From NCBI GenBank assembly GCA_910586515.1, contig CAJUGL010000026.1, positions 1-44,902 on the forward strand: 44,902 nucleotides of DNA, read 5' to 3'. Shown piece after piece: positions 1 to 7,459 of this stretch. How positions within the stretch are numbered: the first letter of the stretch is position 1; each line of letters opens with the position of its first letter. Under the pieces are notes generated by a model. It did no database searches, was not told the DNA's origin, and was given only the letters and a program-made list of their open reading frames with translations. This DNA is from an uncultured Acetatifactor sp. (lineage in GTDB: Bacteria > Bacillota > Clostridia > Lachnospirales > Lachnospiraceae). The position numbers were made by a program, and so were the translations under genes.

Positions 1-64
1 AAATTGCATAGAGCGCAAATTGCATAGAGCGCAAATTGCATAGAGCGCAAATTGCATAGAGCGC
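1..64. repeat. Four perfect 16-bp tandem repeats
   Basis: The unit AAATTGCATAGAGCGC occurs four times back to back from position 1 and may continue upstream of the window. Each unit joined to the next makes a small AATTGC/GCAATT palindrome. In the related element at 23806-23945 the corresponding segment is present only once, so the array looks like a local expansion inside the repeat element. Confidence 0.9.
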
Positions 65-102
65 AATTTTGACTTCGCGAGAGGGGCTGTCTGAACTGTT
101 AC
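1..102. mobile_element. Left-truncated copy of a GTAA-ended MITE-like repeat
   Basis: The right part (about 45-102) matches the right part of the element at 23888-23945 with only a few differences, ending in CTGTCTGAACTGTTAC. That end is the inverted-repeat terminus shared by all copies in the window. The left end lies outside the window, so its terminal repeat and target duplication cannot be checked. The internal hairpin segment seen once in the 23806 copy (AATTGC...GCAATT type) is amplified here into a tandem array. Confidence 0.75.
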
Positions 103-213
103 AAATATTCCACAATACAATACTTTTCATTTTAGCACAAACGGACTCAAGAGTCATCGAAATAGCCTGAAAATTAAGAATTGTTTATAGTTATATGTAT
201 TTTTCATTTTATC

Positions 214-242
214 TTGCAGAGGCGGGGGGAAAATTGTATACT
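214..242 (+). promoter_or_regulatory. Sigma-A-type promoter for the 311 gene
   Basis: TTGCAG (214-219) and TATACT (237-242) are separated by 17 bases, about 70 bases upstream of the start codon. This is a good match to the vegetative consensus. Called by eye only. Confidence 0.5.
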
Positions 243-310
243 ATAAGTTCAGATGCAGAATGAAAAACAGTAATCTCTATGTTGCTGTACATTAAATCGG
301 GAGGTAGGAC

Positions 311-1240
311 ATGGGCCTGTTGAGCGTAATTGTGCCGTGCTATAATGAGGAAGAGAACATTCCTCTTTTTTATAGGGAGATGATAGGGAATCAGGAGTTT
401 TTTCGGGAGAGGGATATTGAACTGGAGCTTTTTTTTATCGACGACGGTTCCACGGATAATACGGTGCGGGAGGTGAAGCGGCTGCGGGAGCAGGACGGCC
501 GCGTCCATCTGATTTCCTTTTCCAGGAATTTCGGCAAGGAGGCAGCCATGTTTGCCGGGCTGGAGCATTCCGAAGGGGATTATGTGGTGGTGATGGATGT
601 GGACATGCAGGATCCGCCCTCTCTCCTGCCGGAAATGTTTTCCCATATGGGGGAGGGATATGATTCCGTAGCCACCAGAAGGGTGAACAGAAAGGGAGAG
701 CCTCCCGTGAGAAGCTTTTTTGCCAGACTCTTTTACCGGCTGATGAAGAGAATATCCAAAACGGAGATTGTTGACGGGGCGAGAGATTATCGGCTGATGT
801 CCCGTCAGATGGTGGATGCCATTCTCTCCATGAAGGAGTACAATCGTTTTACCAAGGGAATCTTCGGCTGGGTGGGCTTTCGGACGAAGTGGCTGGAATA
901 TGAAAATGTAGAGCGGGCCAAAGGGGAGACTAAGTGGAATTTCTGGAAGCTGTTTTTGTATTCTCTGGACGGAATTGTGGCTTTTTCCACAGTGCCTCTG
1001 ATGCTTGCGTCCATTATGGGAGTTTTTTTCTGTATTGTGGCGTTTCTGATGATTTTGTTTATTATTGTGCGGAAGCTCATTTTCGGTGACCCCGTGTCAG
1101 GCTGGCCGTCCCTTGTGTGCATTATTCTTATGACCAGCGGGGTACAGTTTTTCTGCACCGGCATTTTGGGGCAATATCTGGCGAAAACTTATATGGAAGT
1201 AAAGAGACGGCCTATTTATCTGGTGAAGGAGACATTTTAG
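311..1240 (+). CDS. GtrB/DPM1-like membrane glycosyltransferase (GT2)
   Basis: The family transfers a sugar from a nucleotide donor to a polyprenyl phosphate on the inner face of the membrane, making a lipid-linked sugar for later use outside. The GT2 domain fills residues 4-200, with the nucleotide-binding stretch FIDDGSTDNT near 43-51 and the DVDMQDPP metal-binding motif near 96-103. Two membrane helices follow (about 228-255 and 266-290) before a basic tail. Length (309) and layout are normal for the GtrB/CsbB/YkcC group. The start has a clear GGGAGG site. It stands alone, with its own promoter and a hairpin after it, so it need not serve the neighbouring operon. No GtrA-like flippase is next to it. 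Sugar identity cannot be told. Confidence 0.9.
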   Translation: MGLLSVIVPCYNEEENIPLFYREMIGNQEFFRERDIELELFFIDDGSTDNTVREVKRLREQDGRVHLISFSRNFGKEAAMFAGLEHSEGDYVVVMDVDMQDPPSLLPEMFSHMGEGYDSVATRRVNRKGEPPVRSFFARLFYRLMKRISKTEIVDGARDYRLMSRQMVDAILSMKEYNRFTKGIFGWVGFRTKWLEYENVERAKGETKWNFWKLFLYSLDGIVAFSTVPLMLASIMGVFFCIVAFLMILFIIVRKLIFGDPVSGWPSLVCIILMTSGVQFFCTGILGQYLAKTYMEVKRRPIYLVKETF

Positions 1241-1271
1241 GTTTAGAGAGCGGACAACAGTCTCGCGGGCG

Positions 1272-1327
1272 GAGAATTCGCCGTAGTGATAATATTTTAA
1301 CAAATTCTTAGCGGCGAATTCTCTTTT
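1272..1327 (+). terminator. Long-loop inverted repeat plus T-run, probable terminator
   Basis: GAGAATTCGCCG (1272-1283) pairs perfectly with CGGCGAATTCTC (1312-1323) and is followed by TTTTCT. The 28-base loop is AT-rich and unusually large for an intrinsic terminator. The position, just after the 311-1240 gene, fits one. Confidence 0.55.
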
Positions 1328-1343
1328 CTAAAACTGACATGTG

Positions 1344-1352
1344 TGATAGAAT
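1344..1352 (+). promoter_or_regulatory. Extended -10 promoter for the Spo0A-like gene
   Basis: TGATAGAAT (TGn plus TAGAAT) lies about 60 bases before the start codon. No convincing -35 hexamer was seen, which is usual for extended -10 promoters. Confidence 0.4.
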
Positions 1353-1410
1353 CGTCCTAATCCCCGTAGTCAAGAAGCAGCAGTTATCATCATAAGAAAG
1401 GGGAATTCAT

Positions 1411-1788
1411 ATGGATATTACTGCTGTAAAAGATTGTGATCTGGAAAAGTATATTACTGACATAATGTTGGACGTTGGAGTGCCGGCGCATTTGAAGGGA
1501 TACCATTATCTGAGGGATGCTATTTTGCTGACGGGTAGAAATATGGAGGTAGTTACCAGCGTTACGAAACTTTTGTATCCTGCAATAGCCAGAAGATTTA
1601 AGACAACGGACCAGAAAGTGGAACGTGCTATACGAAATGCTATCGAGGTGTCATGGAGCAGGGGAAATGTGGAAACTTTTGAGAAAATGTTTGGATATTC
1701 TGCGGTGTCGGGAAGAACAAGGCCTACGAACAGCGAATACATAGCTCGTATCGCTGACAAGGTTCGGCTTGACATCAAAGCGAGGTAG
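1411..1788 (+). CDS. Stand-alone Spo0A C-terminal (DNA-binding) domain protein
   Basis: All 125 residues correspond to the Spo0A effector domain; there is no receiver domain. Diagnostic stretches are GVPAHLKGYHYLRDAI (about 23-38), the LLYPAIARRFKTT segment (54-66), the recognition helix VERAIRNAIEVSWSRGN (70-86) and RPTNSEYIARIADK (104-117). In Spo0A this domain binds the 0A box (core TGTCGAA) and contacts sigma factor. Without a phosphorylatable receiver the protein should be unregulated by phosphorelay, or act through dimerisation or competition with Spo0A (inference). The start has an AAAGGGGAA site. It is monocistronic between two terminators and sits directly before the large polysaccharide operon, suggesting a local regulator. 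Not the sporulation spo0A itself. Confidence 0.9.
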   Translation: MDITAVKDCDLEKYITDIMLDVGVPAHLKGYHYLRDAILLTGRNMEVVTSVTKLLYPAIARRFKTTDQKVERAIRNAIEVSWSRGNVETFEKMFGYSAVSGRTRPTNSEYIARIADKVRLDIKAR

Positions 1789-1841
1789 ATTTGTTACGGA
1801 AGATACAACAGGCGATAGATACGCTTCTTACTGCGAGGGTG

Positions 1842-1876
1842 AAAGCCGTCGGATGAAAATCCGGCGGCTTTTGTGG
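1842..1876 (+). terminator. Intrinsic terminator after the Spo0A-like gene
   Basis: AAAGCCGTCGGAT pairs with ATCCGGCGGCTTT (one G-T wobble) around a GAAA tetraloop, followed by a short T-run. A classic rho-independent terminator. Confidence 0.85.
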
Positions 1877-1893
1877 ACTTAATCGGATAATTA

Positions 1894-1902
1894 TGGTAAA
1901 AT
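1894..1902 (+). promoter_or_regulatory. Extended -10 promoter of polysaccharide operon A
   Basis: TGGTAAAAT (TGn plus TAAAAT) lies about 90 bases before the first gene of the operon. A poor -35 (TGGACT, 1874-1879) sits 17 bases upstream. It is the only promoter-like element I see ahead of the run of genes from 1993 onward. Confidence 0.5.
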
Positions 1903-1913
1903 GCTCCTATGCA

Positions 1914-1945
1914 GCCGGCGGCCGATACGACATCGGCTGTCCGGC
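1914..1945 (+). promoter_or_regulatory. GC-rich stem-loop in the leader of operon A
   Basis: GCCGG-CG-GCCGAT pairs with ATCGGC-TGT-CCGGC around the loop ACGAC, within the untranslated leader and with no T-run. It is therefore not a terminator. It could be a protein-binding or antitermination hairpin, or an mRNA-stabilising structure. Confidence 0.45.
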
Positions 1946-1992
1946 AGACTGTTTCAGGAATCCGCCGGCAGGGCGGATAGAGGAGAGCGGGC

Positions 1993-2982
1993 GTGAAGGG
2001 TGTAATGGTGTGGGATTACCTGATGGCGGGAATAACTGTGCTGGTGGGGGTGGCTGAGGCGGCGCATTTGGCCGGGATGATTTTCGGCTGGTCCTTCGGG
2101 AGATGTACCTTACTGTTTGCCGTGCTTCTGGGTATCGGATGCGCGGCAGGGGCGGGCATCTGGTTCCTGTCTGTCCGCAGGCATGGGGCTGCCCTTTATT
2201 CTCAAAAAGATCTCAATGGAGCGGCTGCGCCTGTCCGCAGGCATGGAGATGCTCTTCCTCAGGAGCCGAAAGAAGAAGGAAGAGGAAGATTTATATATGT
2301 CATCTTTATCTTGCTGGTGATTTCACAGCTTATTTTTATCTGTATGGGGGATACTGATTACCGTGAGGGTGATATGACCGTGGAAACGGTGGGCAGCTTT
2401 CTGCAGGAGGACGGCATATACAGGGTAAATCCTTTGACCGGGATGCCTTATACAGCGGGAATGCCCTCCCGGCTGAAGGTGCTGTGTCTGCCCAGTCTGT
2501 ACGGATTTTTATGTAAACTGACCGGGCTTTCCGCTGCGGCAGTAGTGCGGAACATAGTGCCTGCCGTAATTCTGCTGTGCAGTTATGCCGCTTACCGGGC
2601 GCTGGCCTGCAGTCTGTTTCCCCGGGAAGGGGGCAGGAGGCTGCGGCGGGCCTGTTTTATGACGATAGTGTCGCTTCTGATGTGGACTGGGACATATGCC
2701 TTCGGCATGGACGGGTTCGGCCTGCTTGTCTGCGGCTGGCGGGGGACTTCTATTCGAAACGGAGTGCTTCTTCCCTGGCTGTTTTCTCTGTGCATCAGAC
2801 GGAAATGGCTGTGGACGGTTCTGTGTATTGCCGCGGAAGCCTGTATTGTCTGGACGCTGTACGGCTGCGGAACCTGTCTGGGAGTGACGGCGGGAATGGC
2901 TGCTGCGCATGTTCTGTCGAAGCGCCTGGGAAGAATGCGGGATGCGTCGAAGAGAACCCCGGAAGAGGAGGGGCTGATATGA
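1993..2982 (+). CDS. Multi-spanning membrane protein, first of a coupled pair (possibly DUF6077-like)
   Basis: Starts with GTG behind GGAGAG. The 329 residues contain several hydrophobic helices (near 10-30, 36-58, 100-118, and several between 175 and 305). A conserved-looking soluble stretch, DTDYREGDMTVETVGSF, lies near 120-136, followed by NPLTGMPYTAGMPSRLK. That arrangement resembles the DUF6077 membrane proteins found in clostridial polysaccharide loci, but I am recalling the family and not matching it. The stop codon overlaps the next start (ATGA), so the two are translationally coupled and may form one complex or derive from one ancestral protein. An internal near-repeat (VRRHGAAL / VRRHGDAL, from about 2171 and 2231) sits in the loop before the third helix. 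Function unknown. Confidence 0.7.
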   Translation: MKGVMVWDYLMAGITVLVGVAEAAHLAGMIFGWSFGRCTLLFAVLLGIGCAAGAGIWFLSVRRHGAALYSQKDLNGAAAPVRRHGDALPQEPKEEGRGRFIYVIFILLVISQLIFICMGDTDYREGDMTVETVGSFLQEDGIYRVNPLTGMPYTAGMPSRLKVLCLPSLYGFLCKLTGLSAAAVVRNIVPAVILLCSYAAYRALACSLFPREGGRRLRRACFMTIVSLLMWTGTYAFGMDGFGLLVCGWRGTSIRNGVLLPWLFSLCIRRKWLWTVLCIAAEACIVWTLYGCGTCLGVTAGMAAAHVLSKRLGRMRDASKRTPEEEGLI

Positions 2983-4013
2983 GGGAGCTGCTGCGGAACG
3001 CCTGGCTGGGGTGGCAGGAATATACCTCCCAGGGAAAATTGGCATGCCTTCTGCTGGCAGCGCTGCTCTTTTTGTGGGCGGGCAGAAGGCGCAGGGAACA
3101 GGAGCCGTTTTTGCTCTATGCCACATTGCTGACAGTGTGCTGTATATGTCCGGTGACGGCGGCGCTGCTGATGGTTTATCAGACAAGATTCTACGATTAT
3201 GAGTGGATATGGAGCCTGGCGCCTCTGACGGCTGCCGCGGCCTGGGGCATGAGCCGGTTTCTTGCGGGACAGTGGGAGGAAAAAAAGTTTTCTGCTTTGC
3301 CTGCCGCCGGGCTTCTGGCGGCCGCGGTTTTCCTGTGCGGAAGTCTGGGGGGAAATGGTCTGTCCGGGGACGGGGCAGACCGGCAGGAGGCTGCGGGGGC
3401 GCTGAATCGGCTGGAGGAGCTGTATCCGGAGGCGGAATTGTGTCTGTGGGCGCCCAGAGAGGTGATGGAATACGGGAGAGAGACGGATGCGTCTCTACGT
3501 CTGCCCTACGGAAGGAACATGTGGGACGATCATCTCAACGCCTATGCTTACGACACCTATGACGACGGGTTAAAGGCAATGGCCGGCTGGATGGACTGGG
3601 CCGAGGAAACGGGGGAGGCGGACTGGAAGCGGCAGGCATCCTCAGGGAATCCCCGGAAAGCAGAGACGGTCAGGCTGGAGGACTGTGCGCGGAAGGCTTT
3701 GGAGAGCGGGGTCAACTGCGTTCTGCTGCCGGAAAATGTTCTGCCGGAAACGCTGCGCCGCATGGAGGAGGCTCTGGGGACAGAAGCCCGGAAGCTGGAG
3801 AATTACTATCTGTTCCGCGTAGAGGAGAGGGCGGCTTTCCGGACCGAATCCCGCCAGGGCGCCTCCGCATTATACTGCAGACCGCCGGGATTTACAGTGA
3901 TGCCTCCGGGAAAATACCTGGCCGGCGGTCTGCAGTCGGGTTGCACTGCAAATTCAATCGGTGTGCAGTATAATTACCGGGCAGGCAGGGAGCGCCGATT
4001 GCCGGAGGAGTAA
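2979..4013 (+). CDS. Membrane protein, second of the coupled pair
   Basis: Begins at the ATG that overlaps the preceding TGA by four bases; the upstream open frame is a shadow. About 344 residues. Helices lie near 20-38, 47-67, 78-98 and 108-124 and are followed by a long non-membrane domain (about 130-344) rich in charged residues and aromatic turns. That is the layout of a glycosyltransferase-C-like or other membrane protein with an exported domain. No catalytic motif could be identified. The last ~40 residues are less constrained in composition. It is probably a partner of the upstream protein in handling a lipid-linked intermediate (inference). Confidence 0.65.
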   Translation: MRELLRNAWLGWQEYTSQGKLACLLLAALLFLWAGRRRREQEPFLLYATLLTVCCICPVTAALLMVYQTRFYDYEWIWSLAPLTAAAAWGMSRFLAGQWEEKKFSALPAAGLLAAAVFLCGSLGGNGLSGDGADRQEAAGALNRLEELYPEAELCLWAPREVMEYGRETDASLRLPYGRNMWDDHLNAYAYDTYDDGLKAMAGWMDWAEETGEADWKRQASSGNPRKAETVRLEDCARKALESGVNCVLLPENVLPETLRRMEEALGTEARKLENYYLFRVEERAAFRTESRQGASALYCRPPGFTVMPPGKYLAGGLQSGCTANSIGVQYNYRAGRERRLPEE

Positions 4014-4071
4014 TGCGGCGGGGGACGAAAGCGCTGCGCATCATACGCGAAAAGCATGCGGGGGTATACTT

Positions 4072-4830
4072 ATGGACAAGCTGGTCAGTATCATTGTACC
4101 TGTATATAATGCGGAAAAATATATCCGGGAGACCATTGCCTGCGTCAGGGAACAGACTTACGGAGAATGGGAACTTCTGCTGGTGGATGACTGCAGCAGC
4201 GATCATACAAGGGAGCGGATCGAAATCTGCGCGGAGGAGACGGGCGGGGAACGGATCCGCCTCATCAGGCAGCCGGCCAATCTGGGGGCTGCCAGAGCCA
4301 GGAACCGGGGGCTGCAGGAGGCAAAAGGGCGCTACATTGCTTATCTGGACGCGGATGATCTGTGGGAGCCGGAGAAGCTGGAGCGGGAGCTGGCGTTTAT
4401 CAGGAGCAGAGAGGCCGCCTTTGCGTTTACCGGATACGAGTTTGCCGACGAGACGGGCAGGGGGACAGGTAAGGTGGTTCATGTGCCCGAGCGGATAAAT
4501 TACAGACAGGCCCTGAGCAATACCACGATTTTTACCAGCACAGTGCTTTTCGACACTGCGCGGATAAAGAAAGAAATGCTGGAAATGCCTGTAATCAAGA
4601 GCGAGGATACCGCATTGTGGTTCCGCATTCTTCGGGCCGGTTATACTGCCTACGGTCTGGACGAGAATCTGGTGCGGTACCGCAGAGCAGGAAACACGCT
4701 GTCCTCCAATAAGCTGGAGGCCCTGAGGCGTATCTGGAACCTGTACCGCAGAGCGGAGGGGCTGGGGGTGGCGGAGAGCGCGTATCATTTCTGCTTTTGG
4801 GCGGTGAGGGCAGTGAAGCGGAGGATATAG
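4072..4830 (+). CDS. Glycosyltransferase family 2
   Basis: A cytoplasmic sugar transferase of the GT-A fold, expected to add one residue to the lipid-linked repeat unit. The real start is the ATG at 4072, giving MDKLVSIIVPVYNAEKYI; the frame is open further upstream, but that part is not protein-like. The 252 residues carry DDCSSDHT near 37-44 and YLDADDLWEPEKL (the DxD motif) near 90-102. KSEDTALWFRILRAGY near 180-195 matches the acceptor-side ED motif of the family. The ribosome-binding site is weak (GGGGG). Sugar and linkage unknown. Confidence 0.88.
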   Translation: MDKLVSIIVPVYNAEKYIRETIACVREQTYGEWELLLVDDCSSDHTRERIEICAEETGGERIRLIRQPANLGAARARNRGLQEAKGRYIAYLDADDLWEPEKLERELAFIRSREAAFAFTGYEFADETGRGTGKVVHVPERINYRQALSNTTIFTSTVLFDTARIKKEMLEMPVIKSEDTALWFRILRAGYTAYGLDENLVRYRRAGNTLSSNKLEALRRIWNLYRRAEGLGVAESAYHFCFWAVRAVKRRI

Positions 4831-4893
4831 GCAGGAGAAAGCCGCGAGATAACACTCAGGATAAGGGGAGACAGAAACCGAAGGAGGCAGGCT

Positions 4894-6351
4894 GTGAATA
4901 TATGCATTAACGAGGGGAAACAGAGACAGAGGGAGAGTTTTAAGAGGCTGATCAACCTGGGACTTACCGCGGTATGCCTGGGGCTGGAGATCGGTGTGTT
5001 TGCCTACCACTGGCTGGTTCATTTTCAATTCAGCATTGTGGAGGAACTGAGGAATTTCTGGTTCAAGGGACATTTGCTGGAAATAGCCATATACGCGGTG
5101 ATCCTGTTCCTGCTCTCCTCCATGTACGGAGGTATGCGGCTGGGGTATCTGAAGAATGTGGAGCTGATCTTTTCCCAGGTTTTTGCCACCCTTATGGCCA
5201 ATGTGCTGATCTATGCGGAGCTCTCCGTGATGGCCTATCAGCTTTTTGTGCCGGATGTATTTATTCTGATGATGGTGGAGCAGACTGTGATTGTGATCGT
5301 TTATATCAACGCGGCAAACCGGCTTTACCGGGCGTTTTTTCCGCCCAGGAAGCTGCTGCTGGTCCACGGGGACAGGCCCATAGAGCGGATTTTGGACAAA
5401 TTTGAGAGCCGCAGGGACAAATACCTGATCACAAAAACCGTCCATGTGGGGGAAGGGGTTGAGCGTATCTGCGCAATGATTCTGGACAGCTGCGGAACGG
5501 GAGAGTGCAATGCAGTGGTGCTGGGAGATATCTCCGTAGAGGATCGGACTCCTCTGATCAAATTCTGTTACGGCAATTCCGTCAGGGTATATCTGCTGCC
5601 CAAGATAACGGATGTGATCCTGATGGGGGCGGAGGAACTCCATGTGTTTGACAGCCCCATGCTGCTCACCCGGGAATACAGTCTGAGCGTGGAACAGCGT
5701 ATTGTGAAGCGGACTATCGACATGGCATGCGCCATGTGCCTGCTTATTGCGGCGTCCCCCTTTATGCTGATTACGGCTGCGGCCATAAAGCTCTACGACA
5801 AGGGACCCGTTCTGTACAAGCAGGTGCGCTGTACCCAGGACGGAAGGGAATTCCTCATTATGAAGTTCCGCAGCATGAGGACGGATGCGGAGAAGGACGG
5901 CGTGGCCAGGCTGGCCAGCAAGAACGACAGCCGGATAACCCCCATCGGCAGAGTGATTCGAAAGTGCAGGATTGACGAGCTGCCGCAGCTGTTCAACATT
6001 CTGAAAGGGGACATGTCCTTTATCGGACCAAGGCCGGAGAGACCGGAAATCATCGCTCAGTATCTGGAGGTGATGCCGGAGTTTGCCTATCGGATGAAGG
6101 TAAAGGCTGGACTTGCGGGATTTGCCCAGGTCTATGGGAAGTACAATACCTCGCCCTACGATAAATTGAAATTGGACCTGACCTATATCGAGAATTATTC
6201 TCTGCTGCTGGACATTAAGCTGATGCTGCTGACTTTGAAGATTATCTTCTGGCCGGATTCTACGGAGGGGATAGAGGGGGAGCAGATTACGGCTCTTCGG
6301 GAGGAACGGCAGAAGCAGGCGGGACAGGCCCGGGGCAGGGACGAGGAGTAA
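4894..6351 (+). CDS. WbaP-type polyprenyl-phosphate hexose-1-phosphate transferase
   Basis: Initiates glycan synthesis by moving a sugar-1-phosphate onto undecaprenyl phosphate. GTG start behind AAGGAGG (4881-4887). The N-terminal half has four membrane helices (between residues 20 and 145) and a degenerate Rossmann-like middle region. The C-terminal half (about 271-470) is the bacterial sugar-transferase domain. It has the hydrophobic re-entrant helix (VKRTIDMACAMCLLIAASPF), KFRSMRTDAE, the catalytic DE pair in RIDELPQLFNILKGD near 356-370, and FIGPRPERPE. Length (485) is usual for the large polyprenyl glycosylphosphotransferases. A second, small initiating enzyme lies at 19115. Substrate sugar (Glc, Gal or a modified HexNAc) is not decidable. 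Confidence 0.93.
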   Translation: MNICINEGKQRQRESFKRLINLGLTAVCLGLEIGVFAYHWLVHFQFSIVEELRNFWFKGHLLEIAIYAVILFLLSSMYGGMRLGYLKNVELIFSQVFATLMANVLIYAELSVMAYQLFVPDVFILMMVEQTVIVIVYINAANRLYRAFFPPRKLLLVHGDRPIERILDKFESRRDKYLITKTVHVGEGVERICAMILDSCGTGECNAVVLGDISVEDRTPLIKFCYGNSVRVYLLPKITDVILMGAEELHVFDSPMLLTREYSLSVEQRIVKRTIDMACAMCLLIAASPFMLITAAAIKLYDKGPVLYKQVRCTQDGREFLIMKFRSMRTDAEKDGVARLASKNDSRITPIGRVIRKCRIDELPQLFNILKGDMSFIGPRPERPEIIAQYLEVMPEFAYRMKVKAGLAGFAQVYGKYNTSPYDKLKLDLTYIENYSLLLDIKLMLLTLKIIFWPDSTEGIEGEQITALREERQKQAGQARGRDEE

Positions 6352-6370
6352 GCAGGCGGGAGGCATGGGA

Positions 6371-7432
6371 ATGAGAGAAGAAGGATATAAGCCGGCAGGG
6401 GGATGGAAGGGCTGCTACGGGACGGAGCCTTTCGATCTGCGGCTTACGGTTCTGCGATTGGTGCGGAATCTGCCGGCGGCGGCAGTGTTGACGATTTTGA
6501 GCATACTGCTGTTCGGCGGAGGGTATTATGTGAAGAATGTGCTTCTGGGCGGCGTGCGGATGTATGCGGCCACCTCCTTTTTTCGGGTGGAATATGCGGT
6601 GGATAATGTTGAGGATATGATGACGGTCTATATCAACGAAATGAGCTGGAATACTTATCTGCAGTCTGATTTGTTTTTGGATATGGCCGGCAGATACCTG
6701 GGAGAAGGGACGGACAGCCGGGAGCTGGCGGATTCCCTGGAGGCCTTTGTTCTGTCTGATCTGAGGGTACCCAGTGTCCGGGTTACCACGGATTCGGCGG
6801 AGAGGACAGAGGCGGTGATCCGGGCGGTGGAAGAGGCCATGACCCGGGATTTTCCGGGTGAAATAGAGGAGATTGCTTCCGTCAGGGTCATTGACTCCGG
6901 GCAGGCGCAGGAAGTGATTCCCGATGTGCGTCCGGGAAGGGCCTTTTTGCTGAGCGGAGTGTTGGGCTGTTTTTTTGCGGTGACGGTTCTGCTGCTCAAG
7001 GAGACGGGAGACGACAGTATCTGGCTGCCTGCGTCCGTCTGGAAGCGCTATGGCATCCGGTGTCTGGGGACCATGAAATCGCCTGGGCTGGAGAAGGAGC
7101 TGAAGGAAGTATTTCCGGAGGGCGGGGCGCTGTGCACGGTACAGGCGGGACAGGACCCGGAGGCTGTGCTGGAGAGTCTTCGCCGGGCCTGCCCCAAAGC
7201 GGCGGGAGAGGGATGGTACGGGGTGGCTTCCCCGCTGGAAGATGAGGAGGCAGGCCGGAAGCTGCAGGGGGCAGCCGGCGTTTTGCTGGCGGTGAAGGCC
7301 GGAGCTCACGCGGGAAAGCAGCTGGAGTATGCGGCGGAGTATCTGGAACAGCGCGGATGCGCTCCGGCTGCAGTGGTTTTGTGGGACGCGGACGAGCGGC
7401 TGATCAGACAGTACTATTTCGGACGAAAGTAG
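6371..7432 (+). CDS. Wzz-like chain-length protein with a kinase-like, apparently dead C-terminal domain
   Basis: The start at 6371 is preferred over 6365 because GGGAGG (6358-6363) is seven bases before it. Layout of the 353 residues: a membrane helix near 34-54, an extracytoplasmic region of about 130 residues, and a second helix near 191-210. That is the polysaccharide co-polymerase (Wzz/CapA) topology. After it comes a cytoplasmic part of about 130 residues. The end of that part (GVLLAVKAGAHAGKQLEYAA, then VVLWDADERLIRQYYFGRK) resembles the last third of bacterial tyrosine kinases (CpsD/Wzc), but no Walker A motif or terminal tyrosine cluster is present. It lies between the initiating transferase and the polymerase, as wzz genes do. 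Wzz role: good confidence; kinase ancestry: inference. Confidence 0.72.
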   Translation: MREEGYKPAGGWKGCYGTEPFDLRLTVLRLVRNLPAAAVLTILSILLFGGGYYVKNVLLGGVRMYAATSFFRVEYAVDNVEDMMTVYINEMSWNTYLQSDLFLDMAGRYLGEGTDSRELADSLEAFVLSDLRVPSVRVTTDSAERTEAVIRAVEEAMTRDFPGEIEEIASVRVIDSGQAQEVIPDVRPGRAFLLSGVLGCFFAVTVLLLKETGDDSIWLPASVWKRYGIRCLGTMKSPGLEKELKEVFPEGGALCTVQAGQDPEAVLESLRRACPKAAGEGWYGVASPLEDEEAGRKLQGAAGVLLAVKAGAHAGKQLEYAAEYLEQRGCAPAAVVLWDADERLIRQYYFGRK

Positions 7433-7459
7433 CCTTCGGCGCGGACAGGGAGTGTGGAG

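Noticed and set aside
1..64. CRISPR-like array
   Set aside because: Four identical 16-bp units are contiguous, with no spacers. The unit belongs to the repeat element.
2979..4013. Frameshift splitting one long membrane protein
   Set aside because: The two frames meet in an ATGA overlap, the normal coupling arrangement, and the second has a clean start. An ancestral single protein remains possible, but no error is needed.
3892..6366. 824-codon open frame on the minus strand
   Set aside because: It lies opposite clear GT2 and WbaP-type genes and has no start site or domain signature. Its Pro/His/Leu-rich composition is the usual mirror of GC-rich plus-strand codons. The same applies to the minus-strand frames at 6287-7813, 9583-11412, 13330-14868 and 17043-18908.
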